Positions 23,403-50,737 of a DNA stretch of 64,000 nucleotides are shown here, piece after piece (positions within the stretch are counted from its first letter, which is position 1; every line of letters begins with the position of its first letter). The stretch comes from Calliopsis andreniformis (lineage: Eukaryota > Arthropoda > Insecta > Hymenoptera > Andrenidae), in NCBI RefSeq assembly GCF_051401765.1, contig NW_027480432.1, positions 12,418,501-12,482,500 on the forward strand, in the 5' to 3' direction. Below the pieces are notes generated by a model, which was not told the DNA's origin, did not search any database, and was given only the letters and a program-made list of their open reading frames with translations. The translations under genes and the position numbers were made by a program.

Positions 23403-23493
23403 CTCCTCTTCCTTCTCCATATTTTCTCCATATTTTTCTCCTCTTTGCCTCCTCTCCTTCTCCTCTCTTGAGGGGGTCCTGTTTTCCTGAGCC

Positions 23494-38873
<15,380 letters not shown>

Positions 38874-38899
38874 ATGGCAATAGCTCTATCAAGACTTTT

Positions 38900-39215
38900 T
38901 CGAACTGAAGAATTTTTTGAATTGAAGAATTTTTCGAACTGAAGAACTTCTTGGACATGAAGAATTGTTCTAACTGAAGAATTTTTCGTGCACTCTGACC
39001 AAGGTATCAGTGCGAACTCTGAACTCGGTTAAGCTACAAAAGAAGAGGGGACTTTACCAAGAAAGAAAAGGCAGGAAATGAAGACAGAAAATAAACGATA
39101 ATTTGTGAATAATGAAGAGAGACTTTACCAAGGAAAAAGGTAGAAAGCGAAGAATAAGTTGTGAATAATAAAGAGAGACACTACCAAGAAAAAATACAGA
39201 AAATGAAGGATAAGT
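38900..39215. repeat. Two tandem repeats in the 3' UTR of 8B isoforms
   Basis: 38900-38990: about five units of AACTGAAGAATTTTTCG (17-19 bp). 39050-39215: three imperfect units of about 65 bp with TTACCAAGAAAAAA, AGAAAATGAAG and GATAAGTTGTGAATAA. The AATAAA-containing second block may supply poly(A) signals. Confidence 0.75.
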
Positions 39216-39593
39216 TGTGGTGCCATCAGAGCATGTCACTGCTCCATCTGCGAGTGTACCAACTAATTAATTAATTAATAATTAGTAGAATTAAAATTGA
39301 TGAGGGAGGTAACAGTGATGAACACACAAAAATATGGACCTAAAAATCTGAGCGTTATACGTTCTCTTTCCTATAATATAACATAACATAACATTTTTCG
39401 CTGTCAATACCACAATACCAACTAAATTTAAGTTAAGAAACTAAATTTAGTTTCGTATTTTATTTGTTGAATTTATATTACCTTTTTATAGATATTAGTT
39501 TAGTCGATCATGGCTGGCTAAATCGTCTAATTTTTATATATACACGAAAATAATTCCATGAACAGCCATTTGACTATAGGACAAATCTGGGAC

Positions 39594-40105
39594 GGATTTG
39601 GAGAGATTTGGAAAGATTTGGTGAGATTTAACGAGGATTGGAGAGGTTTGAAGTGATTTAGAGAGATCTGGAAAAATTTGGATAGATTTCGAAAGATTTG
39701 GAGAGATTTGGAAAAATTTTGACATATTTGGAAAGATTCTGGAGAAATTTGAACAGATTTCGACGAATGTAGACAAATCTGGATAAATTCTAACTAGACA
39801 GATTTTGATAGATTTGAATAGATTTCGACAGATTTGTCTATCCAAATTTTCTCACGTCTTTCCAACTTTGTTACTCCAAAGCGTTCATCTTCATTTCCCA
39901 TCAACCAAAAAAATCTAAAACCTCCTTCTTTGTCCAATTGTGGCTAAATTTCCTCAGATTTTTTCAAATTTCAACAGATTGTGACAGATTTGCGCATATT
40001 TGTCTGTTCAAATTTTCACAAACTTTAACAGATTTCTCCAAATTTAGTCATATTTCTACAGATTTGGACAAAATTTCCAAATGTGTTATCAGAATCTGTA
40101 CAAAT
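39594..40105. repeat. Degenerate minisatellite (GATTTGGAAA)
   Basis: 39594-39845: many 10-12 bp units of GATTTGGAGA/GATTTCGACA. 39945-40105 resumes with ACAGATTTGxxCA units and shares GACAGATTTG and TTCAAATTTTC with the first block. Open frames on either strand are repeat-encoded. Confidence 0.8.
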
Positions 40106-40384
40106 CCGTCTCCTCAAAGCGTTCGTTCTCATCCTCAATCAGAAGATCTCAGCAAAAAATCGAAAACTGAAGAAGGTCAAATGCAAAAGCATTAAAAAAT
40201 CGTAGTAGTCGGTGACACGAGTGAGACTAATTCTAGTGCCATTTAGTGCGGTGTTTTCATTGCAGTCTTTTCTTAGACACGAAAGCCAAAGTGTTTTTTT
40301 TTATCCGTGCCAGAAGCAAGTAAAACTTTTCTCTGCATGACTCGAATAAATTCATCATTCATCGTATAAATATTGTTACATATA

Positions 40385-40437
40385 ATATACATATAATATA
40401 TATAATATATATTATATTATATTATATATATATATAT
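40385..40437. repeat. (TA)n-rich tract
   Basis: ATATAATATA repeats ending in TATATATATAT. Confidence 0.9.
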
Positions 40438-40496
40438 GAAACATAGGAATATAGGCAAGAAAGAGGAAGAAAACTGAGGAACAACGGAAAAGAAGC

Positions 40497-40600
40497 TTTT
40501 ATCAACATCTTCGTTGCCCAAACAGGATGTAAATCATGAGAAAATTAGAATCATTCAGGATTGTTCTTTTGGATGGGTAGCAAAGGTGTTGATAATTTTC
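40497..40600. repeat. 104-bp hairpin related to the CAACACCTTCG element
   Basis: Left TTATCAACATCTTCGTTGCC; right GGTAGCAAAGGTGTTGATAA, inverted, arms about 25 bases. A compact relative of 30368-30734. Confidence 0.7.
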
Positions 40601-41037
40601 TGGGCAAATTTTGTCTCTATTTCTGTGTCTTCGGATTAGGATTATTCATAAAAGAAACTTATTCAAAATTAAATTATATACTTTTAAATACTGGTTTTTT
40701 AATTTTACACGTTAATAAGTTAACTTAAATAAAAGAAATAATTCCACGATTTATATGTGAAAGTCCTTTTTTTTAGGAATTGGTTTCATTTGAAAACACA
40801 GAAAAAGGGACAAGTACTCTAGGAAATATCTGTTCCGTGTGACTCAAGGTAATTACCCAGGTAATTACCCTTCCTAATTAAGAGGCGAGGAGCTCTCCAC
40901 TACTTCTGAGGAGAAGCTGTCCCATAGGCTGTGTATAGAACGTGAGGGCTGCGATCTGAAGCCACAGAAATGAATTTTTAGGAGTATTCTATATACTATT
41001 CGTAATTTATAAATAAATAAATAAAATTCATTTTGGA

Positions 41038-41514
41038 AGAAGTCGAGAGGAAGGGAGAGACAATGGGTTTTCATGAGGCTTCTTCTGGAACACCTGGCTT
41101 CGTCCAGCCCTCGCTTGGCACAGTATCGCAAGGCTAGGGATATGGAAAATACTGTTCGTGTCTTAAGAAAAAATAAGTGTATTATTGATTTTTAATTCGA
41201 GTTTTGTTGATTATAGACAAAAGTTGTTGTTTTATTCTTATAGAGGTCTAAGAATTCTTTCGTAACTTTTTATCATTTCATTTTCTCTAAATAAATAATT
41301 GAAAAATTGATTTTTTAAATTATTTTTATCTCCAATTCTATCAATTTTATAGAAAGATTCTAAGACACAAAAATCATTAATCTTCTTCCCATAAACCTCT
41401 ACAAATTTTTTCGTCATTTTCAAACACAAATGATACTAAATTCAATAGCTCTCAAAAGAAGTCTATTGAAACGCATTACGGACAATGCTTTCCTTGAGAC
41501 TTCTGGGACACGAA
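41038..41514. repeat. Palindrome copies bracketing a 150-bp unit array
   Basis: Copy at about 41038-41090 (AGAAGTCGAGAGG to TTTTCATGAGGCTTCTTCTG) and copy at 41457-41514 (AAGAAGTCTATTGAAACGCA to CCTTGAGACTTCTGGGAC) flank the array 41170-41420 (AATTCTATCAATTTTATAGA, TTCTCTAAATAAATAATTG). Confidence 0.6.
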
Positions 41515-41519
41515 CAGAA

Positions 41520-42770
41520 TAAGGTCCCTATCTCGCGATGTATCCACTTTACAATGTATGTATGTATGAACTGCTCACTGCCTGCGCTCGCTCAAACTGG
41601 CCAGCGCGCTGCCCATTGCTGGTACTCTCCTATCCTCCTATTTTCCCACCCTTCAATACTATAGAGCAGAGCTTCCCAACCTTTATGGGTCAAGACTTTC
41701 GAAAATGATCGTCTCTTATGACTCTCTCTTACACTGCGTATTTTAAAAGGAGCGGGTTAAAAAATGATCGCTTCACACTCAAATTTTGTATTGAATACAC
41801 TTAATTAATATATCGATTTATAAATTACATACATTAATTCAGAGCCACACATTGGAAATCTATTATAGAGGATTTTGAACAGTTTGCGCGCCATGGCCAT
41901 TAGTTTCTTCTATTTTCCAAGAAAACATATTCAAGACAATTCTTCTTTTAAAATTTTATAAAGATTCTTTAAAAACCTGTGGGTAACTTAAGCGTCTTAA
42001 ATTACAATTTTAAATTAATTTCGCCATGGCGCTGAAGCACTTAAAAAATAAAAATAGCCATTCGAAGACGATTTTTTCCCACAAACCTGGAGAGTACTTG
42101 CACATAAAATTCTCCAGTGTCAGTTCTGACTATTAGTCTCTGGACAAATTCTAAGATTGACACTGACACTGGCACGCACACAGGGCAGCAATTGTCACCT
42201 ATTGTTCTCGTCTCACGAGGAGAGTTATTTGCGGGAACACTTTTTTATTTTTTTATTTAATTTAAGTAATTTAGGGGTCGAATTATTCGATATTTACGAA
42301 AAGAAACATAAATATACAAGCGAAGATATAAATTAAAACCTCGCTTTCTCTTTATATACATACACACACACTAATATATAGAAAATATATACACAAAATA
42401 CAAATAGAAAATGTGTGTAACGAAATTTATTTAAATTTTAATTTTATAAATTAATCTTTAGATAAAATCTATAATTAATTTGAATACAGTTAATTTAAAA
42501 AAAAAGTAACAAAAAATATTCGACTCGAGGAGATTTGAATCCTCGTTTTCCTATTCGATTGTAGTTTCCAACCAACTGATTGTGAGTCAGAAGAAAATTT
42601 TTTAAAATAATTTTAATATTTTTTTGAGTTACTAGTAAAAACTTCAAATCCAAATATCTCGAAAAAAATATCGAATATATAACCCTAAAATAGTATACAT
42701 TCTTAAATACAATGATTAAATCTGTAATTATTCAAAAATTGATCACTTGAAAGTTCCCACTCTCCTTGTC
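41520..42770. other. Intergenic, no gene recognised
   Basis: AT-rich apart from 41560-41760. A box-B-like tRNA remnant lies at 42528-42600 on the minus strand (GAGGATTCAAATCTCC). Confidence 0.5.
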
Positions 42771-42773
42771 AAA

Positions 42774-42824
42774 GAGAAGTCTCGCGAGAAGCACTGATTC
42801 AAATGGGTTCCGCAAGACTTCTTT
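42774..42824. repeat. Dispersed palindrome family copy
   Basis: GAGAAGTCTCGCGAGAAGCA and GGTTCCGCAAGACTTCTTTC; right flank CGGGACGCGAGCAGTACTT. Confidence 0.75.
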
Positions 42825-43687
42825 CGGGACGCGAGCAGTACTTCGGTTAAAACAGTTTATATGAAGGAAAATATAGATAAAGTATAATATTAAGAGATAA
42901 TAAACAAATAATATTGAATAATAATAATAATACTAATAATAATGATAATATTGCTTGTGTGTGAATGAAAGCGACGAAAAATAAATAAATAAATAAATAA
43001 ATAAATAAGTAAATGTGAACTTATAAGTGCAGCGAGTGATTTTAATAATAAACAAAAGAAGAAACGATAGAATGGTTGAAAAAAGAGAGAATTTTGAATG
43101 AATGTAGAAAGAGAGAATTTTGAATGAATGGAGAAACGAGAGAATTTTGAATCTGTGAGAGAGGAGGCAGAGAGAGAGAGGGAGGGGGAGAGTGCGAGAG
43201 CGAGAATGAGAGTGAGAGCGAGAACGAGAGGGAGGGAGAGAGAGAGTGAGAGAGTGAGAGGGCGGAGAGAGGGAGAGAGAGAGAAAGCATTTTAAGAAAA
43301 AATAAAAATCGATAGAAATAAAGAGCCAGATTTTCGATTGCCTGATTTGTAAACGAGTGAGTGACGTAATTTGTGGCCATGGTTTATTAAATTTGTAAAT
43401 CATTATTTTTTTGGGTCGAAAAGTATGCATTTTTCTGAAAGCATAATTCTTTCTGTGTGTATAAAATGTAAACACCTCTACCAGCCCAGAAGTGAAATCA
43501 ATGTTTCTAACTTATTTATAAAGTAAATGATATACATGATTGATAAAAATAAAATGAAAAATGAAGAATAGACGCTGTTTTGTGAAGTTGCACTTGTTCT
43601 TTAAGTTTCTGCAATTTTTTAAAATCTTCCTATTGTTTATTTTTTCGCTTTCTTTTGTACATAGTATAGATTCGCCCTCTAAATATG
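42825..43687. other. Intergenic low-complexity sequence
   Basis: (AAT)n near 42917-42950, (AAAT)n at 42978-43010, GAGA-rich tract 43155-43288. Ser/Leu/Pro-rich open frames across the GAGA tract are not genes. Confidence 0.7.
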
Positions 43688-44447
43688 TATATACAGGGTG
43701 TCCCAGTGAACACTGTACAGTGCGTTATTTCCTAAGACTTAAGGTATTAGAGATAAAAAAAAATTATTTATACAGGATTGCATGGTTCAAAGGGGCCAAT
43801 TTATTAGCGAAGGCGAATTTTTTGTAATATTATTATTACATGAGATATGATGGTCAAGTTTGGTTTTTTAAATATACTTTTTTACAGATCAGTTAGTAGT
43901 GTGTTTTAAGACGAATTCAGCGACGTCTAATTTATATACTTTTTTTAATTAATTTTCGAGATATTGCGCCTACAAATTTAGTGATTTTCGTCGGAAAAGA
44001 ACCTTTCTGACCAGCAGGTACTGCGGGTGGTCTATTGTTCCGTCCCTTAGTATCGGTTTCAAGGGGTAATGTCTAACACGCGCCATCGGGAGGGAACAAT
44101 AGACCACCCGCAGTACCTGCTGGTCAGAAAGGTTCTCTTCCGACGAAAATCACTAAATTTGTAAGCGCAATATCTCGAAAATTAATTTAAAAAAGTACGT
44201 AAATTAGACGTTGCTGGATTTTTCTTGAAACACACTATCAACTGATCTGTAAAAAAATATATCGTTCCACTTAAAAAACCAAACTTGACCATCATATCTT
44301 ATGTAATAATAATGTTATAAAAAATTCGCCTTCGCTAATAAATTGACCCCTTCGAACCATGCAATCTTGTATGAACAATTTTGTTTTATCTCTAATACTT
44401 TAGGAATTAACGCACTGTACAGTGTTTGCTGGGACACCCTGTATATA
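43688..44447. mobile_element. 760-bp foldback element, TATATACAGGGTGTCCC ends
   Basis: Left arm about 43688-44046, right arm about 44088-44447, spacer about 41 bases. The arms match over nearly their whole length: CACTGTACAGTG, AGCGAAGGCGAATTTTT, CCAGCAGGTACTGCGGGTGG and inverses. TA-rich ends suggest a TA target, as in Tc1/mariner-mobilised elements. No coding. Open frames in it are shadows. Confidence 0.93.
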
Positions 44448-44529
44448 TATGTATGTGTGTTTCCAACATGTGAGACATTTTTGGGGGATAAGTTCTGGAC
44501 ATGAAGGCAAGGAAGAAAGTACATGTATA

Positions 44530-44815
44530 CAAGATATAATAAATATAGCCATCGACGTTTTAAGAGGTGGCAAGAAATCCAAATTAGAGCACAAAATATC
44601 CTATGACATAGTATTCATTTTGCAATAATGGTGTCTTAAAATTTACATATCTCTATATGCTAAACTAACAGTCAGAGGATTCTGTAAAAAATTACAGATT
44701 ATAGATCGGTAAAAACCGATACATTGGAGGGCAAAAAATAGAGCAAATAAGCCTTAATACGTTTTATTGTATTTCTTACGATTCAACTTTTATAAAATTT
44801 TTAAAATCTGAGATC
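44530..44815 (+). repeat. Dispersed repeat, copy B
   Basis: Direct homologue of 32770-33055 (TTTAAGAGGTGGCAAGAAAT, ACAAAATATCCTATGACATA, ATACATTGGAGGGCAAAAA, TTAATACGTTTTATTGTAT). Starts soon after the foldback. Confidence 0.65.
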
Positions 44816-45695
44816 CATTTCCTACGAACATGTCGAATTTTTAAAACTAAAAATTAAATCGTAAGGAACAACAAGATGTACTAAGATATCTTTTTTGGAT
44901 TTCCGTTCCTCAGTTAGGGTTTTCGTTCGTCCCGCTTTTCCCGGGTTAGCTCCTTTTAAAGGATTTTATTGCGCTTTTTAGCATAACTATGTACAGACGA
45001 TTTTTATCAACTTCATTTTCTTTAAGTAAATACCCACACAGCACCGAATAGTGAAGATACATTGCTGGAATATTTCAAATTTGCAGTAACATCGCATTAT
45101 TGCTACAAGCTTGCTGTAAAGATTGCGTTCCAGCAATACTGTAAAAGTGTAAAGCAATCATTTTCTTTATGTACAGCTTCAAAACAAGCAAACAGTCTGT
45201 GTACTGTCTGCTGTTCGCGGGTTTTGATATTTCGTTTGTTAATTATTAATTTGTTCAATAAATGGATAGATATATCGAACACAATACTATATTAATTAAT
45301 GATATAATTCTATGTTCTATAAAATTGAATATAAAATTCAGAATAAAAAGAACAGTAAGTACAAGTGGTAAAAATGTTAACAACTAATTCCACTCATTTA
45401 GCAAATGAAGCATCATCGTGCACACGCAAATTCCTGTATACATTATATGTGTGTACAATGTATATTCGTGTAATCACAGTTATTTCTTTATTGATACAGA
45501 AGATTAATGTAGTAGTAAACGTTTACATATTTCATCGCCTTTCGGCCTCTGAAAGGGAGTTACATAAATACATAACCGACATATTGTACAATGTCTTGAA
45601 CGTGTAATTTTCATATTTCTCACTTCTTATTATTACTGATATTATTTGAATTATTATTATTATTATTTCTATTATTTATCCTTATTTTGTTTTGA
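44816..45695. other. Intergenic, small hairpin at 45063-45136
   Basis: TGCTGGAA and TTCCAGCA end an imperfect hairpin of about 74 nt with partial inner pairing (TTTGCAGTAA versus TTGCTGTAAA). No gene. Confidence 0.4.
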
Positions 45696-45699
45696 TGTT

Positions 45700-46694
45700 C
45701 TACTTCTCTTGTCCTTAAGAGACTCTGTCATTTAAATCTTATTGTTTATTCTTTCTATAGCTTTGCACTCCTGTATTAGATGTTCTAGTGTTCCCGGTTT
45801 AATTTTGCATACCTTATCCTCTGTTAGATTCCAGTATCTATTGGCCCTTTCTTAATTTCTGCATCTAAATCTTGCGATTATTACTTGGTCTTTACGTTTG
45901 TACGATGCTTGTAAATACTTAGGTTTGGTTTCTACTGTCATTGTGGCATATCTTTTATTGTATTTCCCGCTTCCTATTTTCTCATATTGTTCCTATAATT
46001 GTTCGATTCTATCTGTTTGAAATAGATTTGCCCAATGATTTTCTTGTTACTGTAATGTCTGTATTTCTCGTTCATCTACTGCTTCCTGTCTATAATATTC
46101 AATTCCTTCTCTTTCCCACTTAGATCTTTCCTCAGTCTGATTCTCAGCTATCTCCTTCCAGTACTATTCTATTATTTTATTTATTTTTAGCTTTTTCATC
46201 TTTTCCTCATATTTGACCGCTTTTTTCCGGTATCAATCCTAACTTTGTCTGTTTTAGTTCCTTTCAGGGTTAAATATGTCGGAACATTGAACTCTAATCA
46301 TTTTATGTATTTCTCTTGTATCTTTTCTGCCTTATTTATCTCTCCCCAACCCTATATTTCCGATGCTTACAATAAGATACTCTTTACTAGGTTATTAAAT
46401 ATTATGATTCTCCTTTCGAAATTGTTCGTAAACTTTCTTTGTCCTATTCTCCATGTTTGTCTTATTGTTATCATAGCTTTCTTGATCGTTTCTCTTATAT
46501 GGACTGAATTCCCTCCGTTCTTTTGAAAATGAAAACCTAAATATTTGAATTCATTTACTTCCTTTATTTCTTTGTTTCCCCAGCTCCTTTTCTTTCTCTT
46601 TTCTTTTACCTGCCTTAAAGACTAGTACCATAGATTTTTCTGTGTAGATTACTAAATTTTTTTTGTTTAGAAACAGAAGATCAATGTCATCACA
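45700..46694 (-). pseudogene. Decayed non-LTR retrotransposon ORF2 (RT to C-terminus)
   Basis: Minus strand, about 1 kb, with frameshifts and stops. It starts at the RT active-site remnant (CDDIDLLFL), then NLVIYTEKSMVLVFKAG. Later words, frame by frame: NEFKYLGFHFQKNGGNSVHI, TIKKAMITIRQTWRIGQRKF, SILL then ASEI-WGWGEINKAEKIQ, EEKMKKLKINKII, YWKEIAENQTEERSKWEREG. The C-terminal knuckle remnant is ANRYWNLTEDKVCK and HLIQECKAIERI. This order matches Jockey/I-type ORF2. Endonuclease and upstream RT are missing. Confidence 0.75.
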
Positions 46695-49500
46695 TTTTTT
46701 CTAGGTTGGATCAGTAAGGAGAATAAGAGCAAGGAAATTTAAAAAGTATTTTAGAAGGAGGATGGTACTATGTGACTATTTAATAAGAAAATACGATGGT
46801 GCTTAGGTTAGGTAAAAAGACTTTTCATTACATTAATGTTGAATGAAATAAAAGGCAATAAAATCGGAACAATAATAGGAAGAAGAAGGAAGCTGATAAG
46901 GGAATATTTATAGGACAAAGAAAAAAGGAAGATAAACAAACAATGGATAGGAAAAAAATATTATGTAGTGGGTATAGCGGCGATCGTGAATCGCGATGTC
47001 CAAAATGAGCTTCTTCTGTCGATAATTTTGACAATGTTAACACAATACAATTAGAAAGTATTTGAGAAATTATTTAAAGAAAAATTTATATCAAATAAAA
47101 AATGAAACATTAGTGTATTTACTAGCCGCAGAATTAATCTAGAGAAGAATCATATTCATGTTCAACTAAACAAATGTATAATTAGTTCAAAATAACATCC
47201 AGCTAACATTCGTGATCGTAATAATCATATCGTAGCCATATGTATCATAGGATTAACCGCCAAGAAAGAGGTACATGGGCATAGGATGCCTATTTTAAGG
47301 ACATTTCTGATTTTTATATGTATTTACTAACATGGAGTTAATGTCGATATACTTTTTTCTGACTGTAGTGATTAGAAATTCCTCCCAAACTCCGATTCCA
47401 ACACCAACTCTGATTTCACAGCCCTGCTTCAGACTTGTTTTCATCGTCTGAATAGCTCGGATGGAAGCGGAAACGTACAGAACGTACTATTTGTATCTCA
47501 CAAGATGTCTTTTGGAAATCATTAGGGGCAATGCCTTCACAGGGGCTTTTTCCTCGGTCACGAATAGGACTTACATCCCACACAGATGAAGAGAGGGTGC
47601 AAATTAAAGAGAGCTAACGGGAGCCAAAGCTCGAAGGGGCCCGGGCCTCAGGTCATAGGTAGGAGTCTGCACGAACGGCCACCACAAGCGAAACGTGGTC
47701 AGCTCGTGGCAAAAAGTACGAAGATCTGCGGAGAAACGATAAATGAATTAAGTGTCTAAAAAACTGAATTACCTATTATCTGATAGTGATCATTAAAAAA
47801 TAGATAGGAGGTAAATACAATATCCAAATCGGGAATGCTGGCAGTAGTGGAACATAAGACACTTGTATATACTGAATGTAAGATTATTTTCATGACTCCA
47901 TTTTTCCAAGTTTACAATAGCATAACAAATTTTTATATGTAAAGGGGAAACCTGCTATTAGTAACAACCTTATGCAAATTGTTGAAAAATATTAAAAAGC
48001 AAAGATCTAACATGTGATCCTTGAGTAACATTTCAAGTCCAACTAACTGAAATTCTTTATCTGTACCTATTATTAAATTCTACCATTTAAGATCAACCAT
48101 TACAAAATTTGAGATTCAATGAAGGAGGAGACAATTAAAGCTTGTAGTAGACAGTTTAGGAAATAATATAGAATGACAGATAAAGGCTTTCCTGCAATTA
48201 GTGTATGTACACTGCATCGACTTCATTGTCCTGTCTCGACAGCCTGTGTAATGTAACAACTGTAACTTATTAAACTGGTTACAGAGCAATCAGCCAAAAA
48301 ACTATGTTGTTCTTCAGTTCATAGATATTTTAATAAAAATGACAATTTATGTGAAACTATGTTCTCTAATATCCCTGATGTAAGGTTTTGTTTAATTATC
48401 AACCTATAAAGAGAAACCAAATGTTTATCTTCACCCTTCAATACAGGCGTAACAAGACTCAACTTCCACGTCATAGGGAAGATACGTTATGTGAAAGATT
48501 TGCTATAAATAAACCAAAATATATGAGAGACAATAACATTTGCTGGTTTCATAATGTTGTAGCAACTCAACCTACAAAATAACAGGTTGGATAAACTATC
48601 CTCCTGTTCTTCACAATTATATAATGGGGCATTTAATCATTTTATTCGTATGCTAGTGAGTCATTACATTATTATTGCATCATATTACATTGTTCAAACG
48701 ATTATTGACCACACAAATTGACGCATTCATGCAGTATTTACATGAGTTAAAATGTTAATTGACAGGTTCTTTGGTATAGGCAAAATTCAAAGCAATCTTG
48801 TATTACCAATCCCTAATTTTCCGACACGTATGACTATTCCAATAACTTTCGAGCATTAACTAAGTATACGAATAGACCTAACATCTAATGTACTTTTCTG
48901 CCCCAAGCAAACGTGGCTCTAAAGCCACTCTCATTTTCGTGTCACTCTCGACGTTATCGATTCAGTCAGAAAATTTTGGATTTTTCGCTAATATTTCAAA
49001 CGTGAACTACTTTGCATCTTTAGATTATTTTAAAAAAGTAGGTTACATAACTTATTTTATTAATACATTTCAGTAAATAAGTAATTGCTTGCTTCAAGAA
49101 ATTTTTAATATAAGAATCATACAAACATAACTGCAATAATTATATTTTTTATGAAAATATTAGTAAAAATGAAAAAAAAGTAGAAATAACATTTGCATTT
49201 TTTATACAAAATAACTTATATAGTAATTCCAAGCATGACAAGTGTTTAAACAATTTCCTAATGCATATTTAATCGAGTTGTCTTTTCATTTAATTATTGA
49301 TTTTAGTTTCTATCGTATTAAATTAATAAAACTGATTGTAAAAGAAAACATAAAAAAATTTTGTATTATTCTTTCAAATATTAAACGAAACAGAAAACAT
49401 TCAGACGTTCGCCTGAAACATAATCTGCTCATAAACTGATACAGTTTAACGTGAAAAATACATCATTATGTTTAAACGATGCGCTATTGCTATCTTTGTC
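46695..49500. other. Intergenic, no gene recognised
   Basis: A palindrome-family copy lies at 47502-47551. 48110-48590 has coding-like composition but several stops and no domain I recognise. 47590-47740 is GC-richer, without a gene signal. Confidence 0.45.
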
Positions 49501-49567
49501 TTAAGACAGGCCTTCCCAAGAAGTGGAAAACCACTCCTGAAACATGTGTTTCGGTTCTCCTTCCAAC

Positions 49568-49755
49568 GCTGCGCCTTCAGCTAAGGTGAAACAGTTCTTA
49601 CTACCCTTTCTCCGAGGAGACAGTACGCCGCGCCGCTAGCAAATATGCTCGGGCGCTTTGACCAAATGTGTCAAGTTTTTATAGGAAATTTCATAATGAT
49701 TTAAAAATATTAGGAAAAATTTAAATTTAAATTAGCATTTTAAAATGATGTAAAA
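49568..49755 (+). repeat. hAT long terminal inverted repeat, left
   Basis: Inverted match to 53736-53920: CTGCGCCTTCAGCTAAGGT, GGAGACAGTA, TGTCAAGTTTTTATAGGA, ATTTCATAATGA and beyond. Differences between arms indicate age. Confidence 0.85.
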
Positions 49756-50737
49756 AGAATTTAAAAAATTTATATTATATGCTACACCGCAGTGCACCAA
49801 TATTTTTTGTAGAAAACGTTTCTTCAGAACTTTTTTTTACAACAAAATATAATTATAAAATAAAGGCATGATCTTATGTGAACTGAATGTAATAAAGGAG
49901 TTATAATCATTAATCATCGATCAGATTACATTTTATTCAACTCCGTCTCATTTTAATAATTCTGATTATAAGTATAACAAAATAGATTTGTTACAACAAT
50001 AATGAGTAAGAAACAACAATGACCAATTGCAGTTTTTGCAAAAACTTTTAGTAATCTAGCAAACTAATTTCCCTAATTTTTTAAAAAACTTCAAATCGTT
50101 TGAACTAATTTTAAAAAAGTTATTCTGTTTTTAAAGGGTGTCCGAATATTAGTAAGAGTGACCGTATGAATAACGGTGTTGTGCGTGGGTTGTTTTGGTC
50201 TCCGATCAGCAAAACATCTGAAATCACGTAGTCTTACTCGTGCAGGTGAGGCTCACAGGGAAACGTCATTTGCATCCCTTTCTCAACCTTCTATGATTGA
50301 GGAGTCCTATAAGTACAGGTCCAAATCTAGAAAACTGGAATTTTCGCACGCGCAGTCGTAGACAATACATTAAAAAATTCAGTAATCGCTCGTTTTGAAG
50401 CAAGATGTAAATGTATTTTCTTATGGAGTCCAGCTACAGTTCACGCGTGGAAGATTTGGATACCATCATTATCAACTCACAAAAACTTTTAAAAGTAAGC
50501 AGTGTTTAATTATTTTTACGTTGCATTCTCCTATCTAATCATAAGAGTGATACACATTCCTTTATACTTTATAGTTTGATTTCTAACTTGAGTTTTTCTG
50601 AGAAAAAAACAGAACGACACGTAATTATACAATTTTAATAGTATAAATTTATTGTTGTTTTTTAAATTTATTTCATGTTACCATTCATTTCATGTATCAT
50701 TTTTTATTTTCAGATTTTATAATTGGTCAATTAATCA

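Larger units (their letters stand above)
21540..23493 (+). promoter_or_regulatory. Presumed promoter and 5' UTR region of Gq alpha
   Basis: GC content and CpG rise sharply against the AT-rich background at 21560-21850. Pyrimidine repeats, GA tracts, a GC-rich trinucleotide tract and a CT-rich tract then run up to the Gq alpha ATG at 23494. The transcription start cannot be placed. Two short upstream ORFs (22704-22727 and 22977-23003) precede the start if this is all UTR. Long open frames here on both strands come from low-complexity sequence. Confidence 0.55.

Noticed and set aside
39534..40195. Open frames on both strands over the GATTTGG minisatellite
   Set aside because: The proteins are simple repeats of the 10-12 bp unit.
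42933..43475. 180-codon minus-strand open frame rich in Ser, Leu and Pro
   Set aside because: It is encoded by the GAGA and AAAT low-complexity tracts.
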